A program made the translations under genes and the position numbers. From the NCBI GenBank assembly GCA_900539775.1, contig UQDL01000002.1, forward strand, positions 291,751-355,750: 64,000 nt of DNA, written 5' to 3'. The notes beneath the pieces are model-generated. The model saw nothing but the letters and a program-made list of their open reading frames with translations, searched no databases and was not told the origin of the DNA. Within the stretch, counting starts at the first letter, position 1, and the number at the start of each line of letters is the position of its first letter. The stretch comes from an uncultured Anaerotruncus sp. (GTDB lineage: Bacteria > Bacillota > Clostridia > Oscillospirales > Acutalibacteraceae). Shown one piece after another: positions 32,829 to 42,808 of the stretch.

Positions 32829-33527
32829 TTAATCTACAAATTCTTTAACACATCTGCGATATGCGGCAACGGGATCGGCAGCCTGAGTGATCGGCCTGCC
32901 CACAACGATATAGTCTGAGCCGATTTCCTTTGCCTTTTCCGGTGTTGTTACTCGAACCTGATCGCCTACTTCACCGTCTGCAAATCTAACGCCCGGCGTA
33001 ACCGTCATAAACGCAGTGCCGCAAGCCTCTTTAACCATGCCTGCTTCCAGAGGAGAGCACACAACGCCGTCAAGCCCTGCAAGCTTTGCGTTTTCCGCAT
33101 ATTTAACAATTGTGTCGTTTATTGAAGCATTGATAAGCAGCTCATTTTGCATTCTTTCCTCACTTGTGGAGGTAAGCTGAGTTACGGCGATAAGAATCGG
33201 CCTTGTGCCGTCTGCTTTGGTGAGGCCTTCAACGGCGGCTCTCATCATATCAATTGTGCCAGCTGCATGCAAATTAGTCATATCCACATCAAGGCCGGAG
33301 AGCACGCTCATTGCTTTTTTTACGGTATTGGGAATATCGTGAAGCTTTAAGTCAAGAAAAATCTTATGACCTCTTTTTTTAATTTCACGCACGATTGAAG
33401 GGCCTTCCGCATAAAAAAGCTCCATTCCTATTTTTACAAAAGGCTTTTCTTCCGTAAATTTATCAAGAAAATCGAAAGTGTCTTTTGCGCTGCTGAAATC
33501 GCAGGCAATAATTACATCCTTACCCAT
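32829..33527 (-). CDS. pyrF: Orotidine 5'-phosphate decarboxylase
   Basis: The 232-residue TIM-barrel enzyme forms UMP. It shows IIACDFSSAKD, the catalytic KIGMELFY, the charged network FLDLKLHDIPNTVKKA and the phosphate loop TPGVRFADGEVGDQ with DYIVVGRPI. The ATG shares one base with the pyrD stop, implying coupled translation. The type I group (short, bacterial) fits the length. Confidence 0.97.
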   Translation of the reverse strand: MGKDVIIACDFSSAKDTFDFLDKFTEEKPFVKIGMELFYAEGPSIVREIKKRGHKIFLDLKLHDIPNTVKKAMSVLSGLDVDMTNLHAAGTIDMMRAAVEGLTKADGTRPILIAVTQLTSTSEERMQNELLINASINDTIVKYAENAKLAGLDGVVCSPLEAGMVKEACGTAFMTVTPGVRFADGEVGDQVRVTTPEKAKEIGSDYIVVGRPITQAADPVAAYRRCVKEFVD

Positions 33528-34438
33528 TATTCAACCACTCCTATAATATCGCTTAATTTAGTTATTCCGAGCTTTTCACATTCAGCCGGAAGCTGCTCTA
33601 TAATTTTTTTGCAGGCATACGGATCAACAAGATTTGCCGCACCGACCTGCACGGCAGTTGCGCCCGCCATCATCATTTCAATAACATCAGATGCACTCGA
33701 AACGCCGCCGCAGCCCATAACCGGAATGTTGCAGGCTTTGGAAACCTGATAAACCATGCGAACAGCCACAGGGAAAATTGCATCGCCGGAAAAGCCGCCC
33801 ATTTTATTGGCTATAACAGCGGCTCTTTTTTTAGTGTCCACACGCATACCGAGCAATGTGTTTATGAGGCAAATACCGTCTGCTCCCGCCTCTTCACATG
33901 CTTTGGCAATTGAAACAACATCTGTTACATTTGGGGAAAGCTTGATAAACACAGGCTTTGAGGTTACTGCTTTAACGGCTCTTGTTACCTCTGCGGCGCA
34001 TTCAGGATCTGTGCCGAAGCTCATTCCGCCGCCGTGAACATTCGGGCAGCTTACATTCACCTCAAGAATACCGACTTGCTCTTCCTTATCAAGCAAAGAG
34101 CAGGTATAAGCATAATCATCAACGGAAAAGCCGCTGACATTAGCGATAACCTTTTTATGAAAATACTTTTTCATTTGCGGCAATTCAAAATTGATAACAT
34201 GCTGAACACCGGGATTTTGCAGACCGACCGCATTTATCATACCGTTTTTGCATTCGGCAATTCTTGGTGTGGGATTGCCGAAGCGGGCATCCTTTGTGGT
34301 GCCTTTAAACGAAAAAGAGCCAAGAATGTTTATATCGTAAAAATCTTTAAACTCATTGCCGAATCCAAAAGTTCCGCTTGCGGGAACAACGGGATTATCC
34401 ATATGCATTCCGCAAAGATCAACGGAAAGATCTACCAT
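33527..34438 (-). CDS. pyrD: Dihydroorotate dehydrogenase, class 1B catalytic subunit
   Basis: The 303-residue FMN protein oxidises dihydroorotate to orotate and uses NAD via its partner PyrK. Visible are NPVVPASGTFGFGNEF, GLQNPGV, the catalytic cysteine in VNVSCPNVHGGG (class 1 enzymes use Cys rather than Ser), VFIKLSPNVTD and the FMN site GCGGVSSASDVIEMMMAGATAVQVG. It overlaps pyrK by seven bases. Pairing with pyrK identifies it as the class 1B (PyrDB) type. Confidence 0.97.
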   Translation of the reverse strand: MVDLSVDLCGMHMDNPVVPASGTFGFGNEFKDFYDINILGSFSFKGTTKDARFGNPTPRIAECKNGMINAVGLQNPGVQHVINFELPQMKKYFHKKVIANVSGFSVDDYAYTCSLLDKEEQVGILEVNVSCPNVHGGGMSFGTDPECAAEVTRAVKAVTSKPVFIKLSPNVTDVVSIAKACEEAGADGICLINTLLGMRVDTKKRAAVIANKMGGFSGDAIFPVAVRMVYQVSKACNIPVMGCGGVSSASDVIEMMMAGATAVQVGAANLVDPYACKKIIEQLPAECEKLGITKLSDIIGVVE

Positions 34439-35160
34439 ATAATTTCCTCTCTTTCCAGAACGGGGCCGTCCTTACAAATTCGCTTATTGCCGTATTTGGT
34501 TTGGCAAGAGCATCCCATGCAGGCACCGAAGCCGCAACCCATACGTTCCTCAAAGCTGTACTGACCGGATGTTTTGATTTTAGCCTCTATCGCTTTAAAC
34601 ATGGGCATTGGGCCGCATGTATAAAAATAATCATAATCACCGGGAAGAGCATCCGTAACAAAGCCGTGAACGCCATAGCTTCCGTCTGCCGTGGCAACTG
34701 TTACGGGCACACCGAGTGCCTTAAACTCCTCTTCGTAAAATATCTCTGCCTTAGTGTTAAATCCAAGAATTACAGACGGAAATTGCCCTGCTGCCACAAG
34801 GCATTTGGTGAGATTATAAAGAGGAGGAATTCCCACACCGCCGCCAATAACAAGCGGTTCTTTGGATTTTGAAATATCATATCCGTTTCCGAGGCCCGTT
34901 AAACAATCAAGCATTTCGCCGGGCTGCATTTTTGAAAGCTGAAGAGTGCCCTCACCCACCGTTTTATAAATAATTGTGATTGTTTTCTCATCATAATCGC
35001 AAACGGAAATCGGGCGGCGAAGAAATTTGCCGTCAAGAGCAATATTTATGAATTGCCCGGGCTTGGTTATATACTGCGTGTCGCCGCCGAGGCACATTTT
35101 ATACACCGACGGCACAAGCATTTCATTTGATAAAACTTTATAAATATTTTGCTTATACAT
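34432..35160 (-). CDS. pyrK: Dihydroorotate dehydrogenase electron-transfer subunit
   Basis: The 242-residue partner of PyrD carries FAD and a [2Fe-2S] cluster and passes electrons to NAD. It has the FAD motif RRPISVCDYD, the nucleotide-binding GGGVGIPPLYNL and the cluster cysteines in ERMGCGFGACMGCSCQT and ICKDGPV. The gene lies between carB and pyrD, overlapping the latter. Confidence 0.96.
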   Translation of the reverse strand: MYKQNIYKVLSNEMLVPSVYKMCLGGDTQYITKPGQFINIALDGKFLRRPISVCDYDEKTITIIYKTVGEGTLQLSKMQPGEMLDCLTGLGNGYDISKSKEPLVIGGGVGIPPLYNLTKCLVAAGQFPSVILGFNTKAEIFYEEEFKALGVPVTVATADGSYGVHGFVTDALPGDYDYFYTCGPMPMFKAIEAKIKTSGQYSFEERMGCGFGACMGCSCQTKYGNKRICKDGPVLEREEIIW

Positions 35161-35184
35161 ATTTAAACTCCGAGGCTCGGCGGA

Positions 35185-38100
35185 TTATTCCGCATCAATC
35201 GTTGATACGCCGATGGTGATTTCCTCAAGCACATCAAGAAGCACCTTAACGGTGTCAAGCGAGGTGAACATTGTTACATTGTTTTCAACAGCGGCACGGC
35301 GAATTTCGGAACCGTCAGAATGGCTGTCACCATGGCTTATGTCGATAGTGTTGATAACATAGGAAATATGACCCTGCCTGAGCGCCTTGAGGATTTCATC
35401 ACTGCCGTCAACGGTAAGCTTAGCACGAACACGGGTACGAATGCCATGCTTTTTAAGGAATTTGGCCGTGCCGTTGGTTGCCTCAATGTTAAATCCGAGG
35501 TCATAAAATCGCTTAATAAGCGGCAGCGCCGATTCTTTATCGTTATCGGCAATCGTAACCAGCACAGTGCCATAGTTTGACACATTCATACCGCTTGCCT
35601 GAATTGCCTTATAAAGCGCACGGTTGAGAGATTTGTCATAGCCGATAGCCTCACCTGTTGACTTCATTTCAGGTGAAAGATAAGTATCCATGCCCTTAAG
35701 CTTTGAGAACGAGAAAGCAGGTGCCTTAACATACCAGCGTTTTTTCTCTGACGGATAAACTTCTGTTATGCCCTGATCTTTAAGGCTGTGGCCGAGAATT
35801 ACTCTTGTTGCAATATCTGCCATCGGGATTGAAGTTGCCTTTGAAAGGAAAGGAACGGTTCTTGAAGATCTGGGATTAACCTCAATTACAAAAACGTCGT
35901 CGTTTTCATCTGCTATAAACTGAATGTTAAACAAACCTATAATGTTGATTGCCTTGCCGAGCATAACGGTATATTTAATTATCTTATCCTTAACCGCCTG
36001 AGAAACGGAGAATGTGGGATAGATTGAAATTGAGTCGCCGCTGTGAACGCCTGTTCTTTCAACATGTTCCATAATACCGGGGATGAAAACATCATTACCG
36101 TCGCAAATAGCATCAACCTCAAGCTCACGCCCCATAATGTATTTATCAACAAGGACCGGTTGATCCGTATTTATCTCAACCGCAGTTTGTAAATAGTGGC
36201 GCAGGCTTTCTTCATTTGCAACAATCTGCATTGCCCTGCCGCCGAGAACGAATGACGGGCGCACAAGAACGGGATAACCGATTTTTTCTGCAACCTTTAC
36301 GCCCTCTTCAATATCTGTTACCGCCAAACCTTTAGGCTGCGGAATTCCAAGCTCGTTCATAACCTTTTCAAAGGAATCTCTGTTTTCTGCTCTGTCTATA
36401 GCGGCAACATCCGTGCCGATAATCGGAACACCGAGTGCATCAAGCGGAGGAGCAAGGTTAATGGCTGTTTGACCGCCGAGTGAAACTATGATTCCGAGCG
36501 GCTTTTCAAGCTCTATAACATTCATAACATCCTCAACGGTGAGCGGCTCGAAATAGAGCTTATCAGAGGTTGTGTAATCTGTTGAAACGGTTTCCGGGTT
36601 ATTGTTTATGATAATTGCTTCATAACCCGCATTGCGTATTGACCAAATGGCATGAACCGTTGAATAATCAAATTCAACGCCCTGACCAATTCTGATAGGG
36701 CCTGAGCCAAGAACGATAATTTTCTTTTTATCTGAAACAATGCTTTCGTTTTCATCTTCATACGAAGAATAGAAATACGGAACATAGGAATCAAATTCCG
36801 AAGCGCATGTATCAATCATTTTATAAACCGGGAATATTCCGTTTTCCTTGCGAAGGCGGAAAACATCTTTTTCATCCATATCCCAGCACATTCCGATATA
36901 CTTATCTGACACGCCCATTTTTTTAGCATCTTTAAGAGTTTCAACATCCTTAACATTTGCCTTAAGCTTGTTTTCAAATTCAACGATATTTTTGAATTTT
37001 TCAATAAACAGCATATCGATTTTGGTGGCATTATAGATCAAGATTGGATCAACATTGAGCCTGATAAGCTGTGCAATAGCATAAATTCTGTCATCCGTGC
37101 CGATTTTAATATAATCAAGAAGCTGAGCAACGCTGTAATCATCAAACTTTTTCATATAAAGATGGCAAACGCCGATTTCGAGCGAACGAACAGCCTTGAG
37201 CAAGCTTTCTTCCATGGTTCTGCCGATTGCCATAACCTCACCCGTTGCTTTCATTTGGGTGTTAAGGCTGTTATTTGCATCGGCAAACTTATCAAACGGA
37301 AAGCGTGCGATTTTGGTTACAACATAATCAAGAGTAGGCTCAAATGAGGCAGGTGTGTTTGCAATCGGAATTTCATCAAGATGCATACCAACCGCAATTT
37401 TTGCAGACACTCTTGCAATAGGATAACCTGATGCTTTTGAAGCAAGTGCAGAAGAACGGGAAACACGGGGATTTACCTCAATAAGATAATATTGGAACGA
37501 ATGAGGATCAAGCGCAAACTGCACATTGCAGCCGCCCTCTATTTGAAGCTCACGGATAATGCGAAGAGCAGAATCACGAAGCATTTGATATTCCTTATTT
37601 GTAAGCGTTTGAGATGGGCAAACTACGATTGAATCGCCCGTATGTATACCGACGGGGTCGATATTTTCCATATTACAAATTGTGATTGCGGTATCATTTG
37701 CATCACGCATTACTTCATATTCGATTTCCTTATAGCCCTTTATGCTTTTTTCAACAAGCACCTGATTAACGGGAGAGAGCGCAAGAGCATTTTTAAGCAT
37801 AATGCGGCATTCTTCCTCATCATCGGCGAATCCGCCGCCGGTGCCGCCGAGTGTAAATGCAGGGCGAAGAACAACGGGATAGCCTATTTTTTCCGCTATT
37901 TTTAAGCCGTCTTCAAGATTATCGCAAATGTCTGACGGTAAAACCGGCTCGCCGAGTTTTTCGCAAAGCTCTTTGAACAATTCTCTGTCCTCTGCCCTTT
38001 CGATAGCTTCAAAACGGGTGCCGAGAATTTCAACATCACATTCTTTAAGCACACCTTTTTTTGCAAGCTGCACGCAAAGATTAAGACCCGTTTGACCGCC

Positions 38101-38370
38101 GAGAGACGGCAATATTGCATCAGGCCTTTCATGGCGGATTATTCTTGCAACATATTCAAGATTAAGCGGTTCCATATACACCTTATCGGCAATTTGTGTA
38201 TCCGTCATAATCGTGGCAGGGTTTGAGTTGATAAGCACAACCTCATAGCCCTCTTCTTTAAGTGAAAGGCATGCCTGAGTGCCCGAATAGTCAAATTCGG
38301 CAGCCTGTCCTATAACGATAGGACCGGAACCGATAACAAGAACCTTGTGTATATCTGTGCGTTTAGGCAT
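35185..38370 (-). CDS. carB: Carbamoyl-phosphate synthase large subunit
   Basis: The 1061-residue enzyme has two homologous ATP-grasp halves: MPKRTDIHKVLVIGSGPIVIGQ opens the first, and KKKIIVLGSGPIRIGQGVEFD starts the second at about residue 549. The C-terminal methylglyoxal-synthase-like allosteric domain occupies about 930-1061. It makes carbamoyl phosphate from glutamine-derived ammonia, bicarbonate and ATP with CarA. The ATG is one base after the carA stop. It must serve both pyrimidine synthesis and the argF reaction unless a second copy exists. Confidence 0.98.
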   Translation of the reverse strand: MPKRTDIHKVLVIGSGPIVIGQAAEFDYSGTQACLSLKEEGYEVVLINSNPATIMTDTQIADKVYMEPLNLEYVARIIRHERPDAILPSLGGQTGLNLCVQLAKKGVLKECDVEILGTRFEAIERAEDRELFKELCEKLGEPVLPSDICDNLEDGLKIAEKIGYPVVLRPAFTLGGTGGGFADDEEECRIMLKNALALSPVNQVLVEKSIKGYKEIEYEVMRDANDTAITICNMENIDPVGIHTGDSIVVCPSQTLTNKEYQMLRDSALRIIRELQIEGGCNVQFALDPHSFQYYLIEVNPRVSRSSALASKASGYPIARVSAKIAVGMHLDEIPIANTPASFEPTLDYVVTKIARFPFDKFADANNSLNTQMKATGEVMAIGRTMEESLLKAVRSLEIGVCHLYMKKFDDYSVAQLLDYIKIGTDDRIYAIAQLIRLNVDPILIYNATKIDMLFIEKFKNIVEFENKLKANVKDVETLKDAKKMGVSDKYIGMCWDMDEKDVFRLRKENGIFPVYKMIDTCASEFDSYVPYFYSSYEDENESIVSDKKKIIVLGSGPIRIGQGVEFDYSTVHAIWSIRNAGYEAIIINNNPETVSTDYTTSDKLYFEPLTVEDVMNVIELEKPLGIIVSLGGQTAINLAPPLDALGVPIIGTDVAAIDRAENRDSFEKVMNELGIPQPKGLAVTDIEEGVKVAEKIGYPVLVRPSFVLGGRAMQIVANEESLRHYLQTAVEINTDQPVLVDKYIMGRELEVDAICDGNDVFIPGIMEHVERTGVHSGDSISIYPTFSVSQAVKDKIIKYTVMLGKAINIIGLFNIQFIADENDDVFVIEVNPRSSRTVPFLSKATSIPMADIATRVILGHSLKDQGITEVYPSEKKRWYVKAPAFSFSKLKGMDTYLSPEMKSTGEAIGYDKSLNRALYKAIQASGMNVSNYGTVLVTIADNDKESALPLIKRFYDLGFNIEATNGTAKFLKKHGIRTRVRAKLTVDGSDEILKALRQGHISYVINTIDISHGDSHSDGSEIRRAAVENNVTMFTSLDTVKVLLDVLEEITIGVSTIDAE

Positions 38371-38371
38371 A

Positions 38372-39460
38372 TTACTCAGCCTCCTTTGCCATCAATGAAA
38401 TAAATTTATCAAAAAGATATTCGCTGTCTTGCGGGCCCGGTGCGCTTTCAGGATGATATTGCACCGAGAAAATTTTGTTTTCAACGCTTTCAACACCTTC
38501 TGCAGTGTTATCAAGCAAATTCTTATGAGTCATTTTAAGCTCTGTGCCCTCAAGTGAGTTGCAATCAACGGCATATGAATGATTTTGAGAGGTTATTTCG
38601 ATTTTGCCCGTTTCAAGATTCATAACGGGGTGGTTACCGCCTCTGTGACCGAATTTCATCTTAAATGTTTTTGCGCCGAGTGCAAGAGATATCATTTGAT
38701 GGCCAAGGCAAATTCCGAATATCGGAAGCTTGCCCTTAAGCTCTTTAACAACATTTATAACAGGGGTTACATCCTCCGGATTTCCGGGGCCGTTTGAAAG
38801 GAAAAGCCCATCCGGATGGATTTTCATAATTTCTTCTGCCGAAGTGTCATAAGGCACAACGGTTACATTGCAGCCCTTTTCATTGAGCTTACGAATGATA
38901 TTAAGTTTTATGCCGCAATCAATTGCCACAACATCATATTTATGATTAGGAGTGCGTGAATACCAACGCTTTTTGCAAGAAACTCTTGAAACCATATCGG
39001 TTGGAATTTGATAATCTTTAATCTTTTTAACAGCTTCTTCAAGCGGAGTTGAAGCATCCGTTATCATAACCTTTTGGCTGCCCTCATCACGAATAATGCG
39101 GGTGATTTTTCTTGTGTCAACACCGCTGATACCGGGAATTTGATATTCCTCAAGCACCTCCGAAAGAGTTTTTGTGTATCTGAAATTAGACGGCAAATCA
39201 TTGTATTCTCTGACAATCAATCCGCCCATCGTTAAATTTTTTGTTTCATAATCTTCATCTGTCATACCGTAGTTCCCGATAAGCGGATAAGTCATACACA
39301 CCATTTGATCGGTGTAAGACGGGTCTGAAACGATTTCCTGATAGCCAACCATAGAAGTGTTGAAAACTATCTCATTTATCGCTTCTTTGCTGTAGCCGAA
39401 ACCGTAGCCGTAAAACTCACGGCCGTCCTCCAAAACGATTTTCTTATCATAAGGCTTCAT
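38372..39460 (-). CDS. carA: Carbamoyl-phosphate synthase small subunit (glutaminase)
   Basis: The 362-residue subunit hydrolyses glutamine and channels ammonia to CarB. Motifs are the N-terminal LEDGREFYGYGFG and MVGYQEIVSDPSYTDQMV, and the class I amidotransferase triad: cysteine in GICLGHQMI, histidine and glutamate in QYHPESAPG. The frame opens at a TTG at 39466, but the ATG at 39460 with GAGGAGAG upstream is preferred. It overlaps the end of pyrC by 14 bases. Confidence 0.97.
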   Translation of the reverse strand: MKPYDKKIVLEDGREFYGYGFGYSKEAINEIVFNTSMVGYQEIVSDPSYTDQMVCMTYPLIGNYGMTDEDYETKNLTMGGLIVREYNDLPSNFRYTKTLSEVLEEYQIPGISGVDTRKITRIIRDEGSQKVMITDASTPLEEAVKKIKDYQIPTDMVSRVSCKKRWYSRTPNHKYDVVAIDCGIKLNIIRKLNEKGCNVTVVPYDTSAEEIMKIHPDGLFLSNGPGNPEDVTPVINVVKELKGKLPIFGICLGHQMISLALGAKTFKMKFGHRGGNHPVMNLETGKIEITSQNHSYAVDCNSLEGTELKMTHKNLLDNTAEGVESVENKIFSVQYHPESAPGPQDSEYLFDKFISLMAKEAE

Positions 39461-40721
39461 AAACAATCTCTCCTCTCAAAACAGTTAAAATATTTTCTCC
39501 GCAAAGCTTTTCTCCTTCAAAGGGAGTTGCTTTGCCCATTGTTATAAATTTTTCCGGATCAACAATCCATTCTTTTTCAAGATCTATGCCGCAAAGATTT
39601 GCCGGCATACCGGGCTCAATACTGCCGCCGTCAATATTAAATATTTCTCTTGGCCTGACAGACATCATATCAATCAATTTTTCAAGAGATATAATACCGG
39701 GCTTAACAAGCTTAGTATACAGCACCGGAAAAGCGGTTTCAAGGCCCACAACACCCATTGCGCTGCCTGCAAGCCCTTTTGCCTTTTCTGCTGCGCTGTG
39801 CGGTGCATGATCGGTTGCTATAACATCAATTGTGCCGTCCTCAACGCCTTCTCTGAGCGCCATCATATCGTCATAAGACCTAAGCGGCGGATTCATTTTA
39901 AACCTGCCGTTTTCCTGCAAATCCGCATCACACATTGTTAAATAATGCGGTGCCGTTTCGCAAGTGACTTTAACGCCGCGGGCTTTTGCCTTGCGAATTA
40001 TATCAACACTTTCCTTTGTGGAAATATGGCAAACATGATAACGGCATCCCGTTTCTTCCGCAAGCCGGCAATCACGCTCAATCTGAGCCCACTCACTTTT
40101 GCTGCAAATGCCCTTATGGCCATGCGCACGGCAATATTCGCCATCATGAATATAGCCGCCGTGAAGCAATTCGTTTACCTCGCAATGAGCCGAAATGATT
40201 AAGCCCAATTCCGAGCATTTTTTCATTGCCTGCCTCATAACGCTTTCATCCTGAACGCCGCAACCGTCGTCCGAAAAGCCGACTGCATAATCCTTTAGTG
40301 CGGCAAAATCAACGCATTCGCCTGCCCCTCTTCTGCCTTTTGTTATTGAGGCAAAGGGCAGCACATCGATAACGGCATCTTTTTTGATGATATCGAGCTG
40401 AGCATTTATATTCTCAACGCAATCCGGAACGGGATTCAAATTCGGCATTGTGCACACAACATTATAACCCGCTCTTGCGGCAGCCGCCGTGCCTGATTTT
40501 ATAGTTTCTTTATAAGAAAAACCGGGCTCTCGAAGATGAACATGAACATCAACAAAACCCGGAATCAATAAACACTTATTCTTAAAATCAAAAACACGAT
40601 CTGCCCCATTTGCTAAAATGGAGTTACCGAGGCTATGAATTCTTGAATTTTCAATAAAAACATCTGATTTTTTAATTTTTCCGCCCGAGTAAACGAGGGC
40701 ATTTTTAACCAGTAATTTCAT
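39447..40721 (-). CDS. pyrC: Dihydroorotase (class I)
   Basis: The 424-residue zinc amidohydrolase cyclises carbamoyl aspartate. It has the metal motif PGFVDVHVHLREPGF, TMPNLNPVPD, ISAHCEVNEL, HVCHIST and the catalytic aspartate in IATDHAPHS. Start choice: ATG at 40721, about nine bases after AAAGG; two earlier in-frame ATG/ATG candidates are too close to that site. It is the first gene of the nine-gene pyrimidine operon. Confidence 0.96.
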   Translation of the reverse strand: MKLLVKNALVYSGGKIKKSDVFIENSRIHSLGNSILANGADRVFDFKNKCLLIPGFVDVHVHLREPGFSYKETIKSGTAAAARAGYNVVCTMPNLNPVPDCVENINAQLDIIKKDAVIDVLPFASITKGRRGAGECVDFAALKDYAVGFSDDGCGVQDESVMRQAMKKCSELGLIISAHCEVNELLHGGYIHDGEYCRAHGHKGICSKSEWAQIERDCRLAEETGCRYHVCHISTKESVDIIRKAKARGVKVTCETAPHYLTMCDADLQENGRFKMNPPLRSYDDMMALREGVEDGTIDVIATDHAPHSAAEKAKGLAGSAMGVVGLETAFPVLYTKLVKPGIISLEKLIDMMSVRPREIFNIDGGSIEPGMPANLCGIDLEKEWIVDPEKFITMGKATPFEGEKLCGENILTVLRGEIVYEAL

Positions 40722-40746
40722 AAAACCCATACCTTTCGTTTTAAAC

Positions 40747-40775
40747 ATTATATATTATAGCACCCTGTAAGTCAA
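40747..40775 (-). promoter_or_regulatory. Promoter of the pyrC-carA-carB-pyrKDFEBI operon
   Basis: Minus strand TTGACT, 17 bp, TATAAT. RNA should start near 40740, so the leader is only about 20 nt and has no space for a PyrR-type attenuator. Confidence 0.75.
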
Positions 40776-40806
40776 TTACAAATTTATTACAAACACAACT
40801 TTTTTA

Positions 40807-40835
40807 TTGAATGATAATTGCCTTTTTATTAAACT
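40807..40835 (+). promoter_or_regulatory. Probable promoter of the PfkB kinase-ttcA operon
   Basis: TTGAAT, 17 bp, TAAACT. The leader contains an 8-bp hairpin GCCGCAAA/TTTGCGGC at 40848-40872 without a T-run. Confidence 0.5.
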
Positions 40836-40922
40836 GTTAAATATGCAGCCGCAAAGCGCACTAATTTGCGGCAAAGCGTGAAAACGCAAATCACAAAAAA
40901 CGGCAGAAAGGCTGTGAAAGCA

Positions 40923-41828
40923 ATGGCATTTATAGCAGGTGCGGGAGCCGCAAATGTTGACTTACTTTATGAAAATATGCCAAAGATTCCGGATATAGGT
41001 GAGGAGGTTTACACAAACAGTTTTTCTCTTCAGCTTGGAGGAGGCTTGCCTGCAACCCTTATAAATTTGGGAAGGCTTGGAATTGAGGCAAAAATCGCAA
41101 CAGAGCTGGGCGATGATATGTTTTCTGCTTTTGCAAGAGAGAAATTTTGTGAAAACGGAGTTACTCCTGTAAACATATATAAAGGAAACGGAATTCCGCT
41201 TAACATCACCTCTGCAATAATTCTTAAAAATGACAGAAGCTTCATAACTTACGGCAAGGGCAGCATAGAACCCAGCGACGAAGCCAAGGAAACCTTTTAT
41301 TCAATAGCAAAAGGAGCCAAAATATGCCTTATGCAACCCGGCGGATTTGCCGAGGTTTACAAGCGTTTAAAAGCAGAAGGCACAATGATGGTGCTTGATA
41401 TGAGCTGGGATGAGGACATGAGCCTTGATAAATACGGTGATTTGCTTGAAATTGCCGACATTTACACTCCTAATCAAAAGGAAGCAATGCGAATTACGGG
41501 CACAACAGACCCATACGATGCGGCAAGAGCATTAAAGGCTTATTTTAACAAGGTGATTGTTAAAACAGACAAGGACGGTTGTATAGGAATAGACGGTGAT
41601 GATGAATTCTTTGTTAAAAGTGTTGACGAATTCAAAAACAAAGACAGCACGGGTGCCGGAGATGCGTTTCTTGCGGGGCTTTGCTATGGCCTATTCTATG
41701 ATTTTCCGTTTAAAGACTGCATTAAATTCGGAAACATAACGGGCGGAAAAGCGGTTACCGAGGTTGGTGCGCTTACAGCTTATGTTACCGAAGAAGAACT
41801 TTTGAGATACAAAAAGGAAAAATTTTAA
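40923..41828 (+). CDS. PfkB-family carbohydrate kinase
   Basis: The 301-residue kinase shows the ribokinase fold signatures: GAGAANVDLLYENMP at the N terminus, the glycine-rich LGGGLPATLINLGRLG and the anion-hole/catalytic base motif KDSTGAGDAFLAGL near residue 245. The sugar or nucleoside phosphorylated cannot be deduced. The frame starts earlier (40866), but the ATG at 40923 directly precedes the first beta strand and follows AAAGG about 11 bases upstream. The stop TAA shares one base with the ATG of the next gene, so they are coupled. Confidence 0.9.
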   Translation: MAFIAGAGAANVDLLYENMPKIPDIGEEVYTNSFSLQLGGGLPATLINLGRLGIEAKIATELGDDMFSAFAREKFCENGVTPVNIYKGNGIPLNITSAIILKNDRSFITYGKGSIEPSDEAKETFYSIAKGAKICLMQPGGFAEVYKRLKAEGTMMVLDMSWDEDMSLDKYGDLLEIADIYTPNQKEAMRITGTTDPYDAARALKAYFNKVIVKTDKDGCIGIDGDDEFFVKSVDEFKNKDSTGAGDAFLAGLCYGLFYDFPFKDCIKFGNITGGKAVTEVGALTAYVTEEELLRYKKEKF

Positions 41829-42670
41829 TGGCAAGAGAACTAAGCAGGCAGCAACTTATAGAGCGAAGCATAATTAAGAGATTTCGCAAAGAAATATGGA
41901 ATCCTTTTATACTTGCGGTTAAAAAATATGAGCTTATTAAAGAAAACGATAAAATAGCGGTTTGCATTTCCGGAGGCAAGGATTCAATGCTTTGCGCAAA
42001 GCTGATGCAGCAGCTTCAAAAACACAGCGATGTTCCTTTTGAGCTTGTGTTTCTTGTTATGGATCCAGGATACAACAAGGCAAACAGGCAAAAAATAGAA
42101 AACAATGCAAAGCTTTTAAACATTCCGATAACGGTTTTTGAAAGCAATATATTTGATGTTGCAAACAGCGTTACCGAATCGCCGTGTTATCTTTGTGCAC
42201 GCATGAGAAGAGGCTTTCTTTATTCAAAAGCAAAGGAGCTTGGTTGCAACAAAATTGCACTTGGCCATCACTTCAGCGATGTTGTGGAAACAACGCTTAT
42301 AGGAATGTTTTACGGAGCACAAATTCAGGCCATGCTGCCAAAACTGCACAGCACAAATTTTGAGGGAATGGAGCTTATTCGGCCAATGTATTGCATTCAT
42401 GAGGATTCCGTTTTGGCTTGGTGCAAATACAACAACCTTGAATTTATACGATGCGCCTGCAGATTTACCGAGGCGTACACGGAAAACGACAATGCAGACG
42501 GCCAAAGCAAGCGCCAGGAAATAAAAAAACTGCTGGCAGAGCTTCGCAAAAAAAATCCCAACATTGAAAAAAGCATTTTTAAAAGCATTCATTCGGTTTG
42601 CTTGGACACAATGCCCGGCTACAAATCCCACGGTGCAGAGCATTCTTTTCTTGATACATACAACGATTAA
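41828..42670 (+). CDS. TtcA-family PP-loop protein (tRNA 2-thiolation type)
   Basis: The 280-residue protein has the PP-loop AVCISGGKDSMLCAK for ATP-dependent adenylation, the CxxC in ESPCYLCARMRRGFLY, and the conserved GHHFSDVVETTLIGMFYGAQ. These are hallmarks of the TtcA group, whose characterised members thiolate cytidine 32 of tRNA using a Fe-S cluster; the third cysteine could be in RCACRF. In Clostridia several paralogues exist, so the exact target is uncertain. It is translationally coupled to the PfkB gene and ends at a strong terminator. Confidence 0.85.
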   Translation: MARELSRQQLIERSIIKRFRKEIWNPFILAVKKYELIKENDKIAVCISGGKDSMLCAKLMQQLQKHSDVPFELVFLVMDPGYNKANRQKIENNAKLLNIPITVFESNIFDVANSVTESPCYLCARMRRGFLYSKAKELGCNKIALGHHFSDVVETTLIGMFYGAQIQAMLPKLHSTNFEGMELIRPMYCIHEDSVLAWCKYNNLEFIRCACRFTEAYTENDNADGQSKRQEIKKLLAELRKKNPNIEKSIFKSIHSVCLDTMPGYKSHGAEHSFLDTYND

Positions 42671-42690
42671 ATATAATAATAATAAATTCA

Positions 42691-42727
42691 AAGACTTACC
42701 GATAAAAAACATCGGCAAGTCTTTTTT
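42691..42727 (+). terminator. Bidirectional terminator between ttcA-like and Dlt-like genes
   Basis: Arms AAGACTTACCGAT/ATCGGCAAGTCTT with one A-C mismatch and a seven-base loop, followed by T-run; A-rich on the other side. Confidence 0.85.
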
Positions 42728-42808
42728 ATTTGAACACAAACAACAAGAAAATGCGCCCGCCGTGACGGCGAACGCATTTTCAATATTATTCCATTATATA
42801 TCAAGGCA

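Noticed and set aside
40721..40775. PyrR attenuator before pyrC
   Set aside because: The predicted leader has about 20 nt, too short for the binding and terminator stems.
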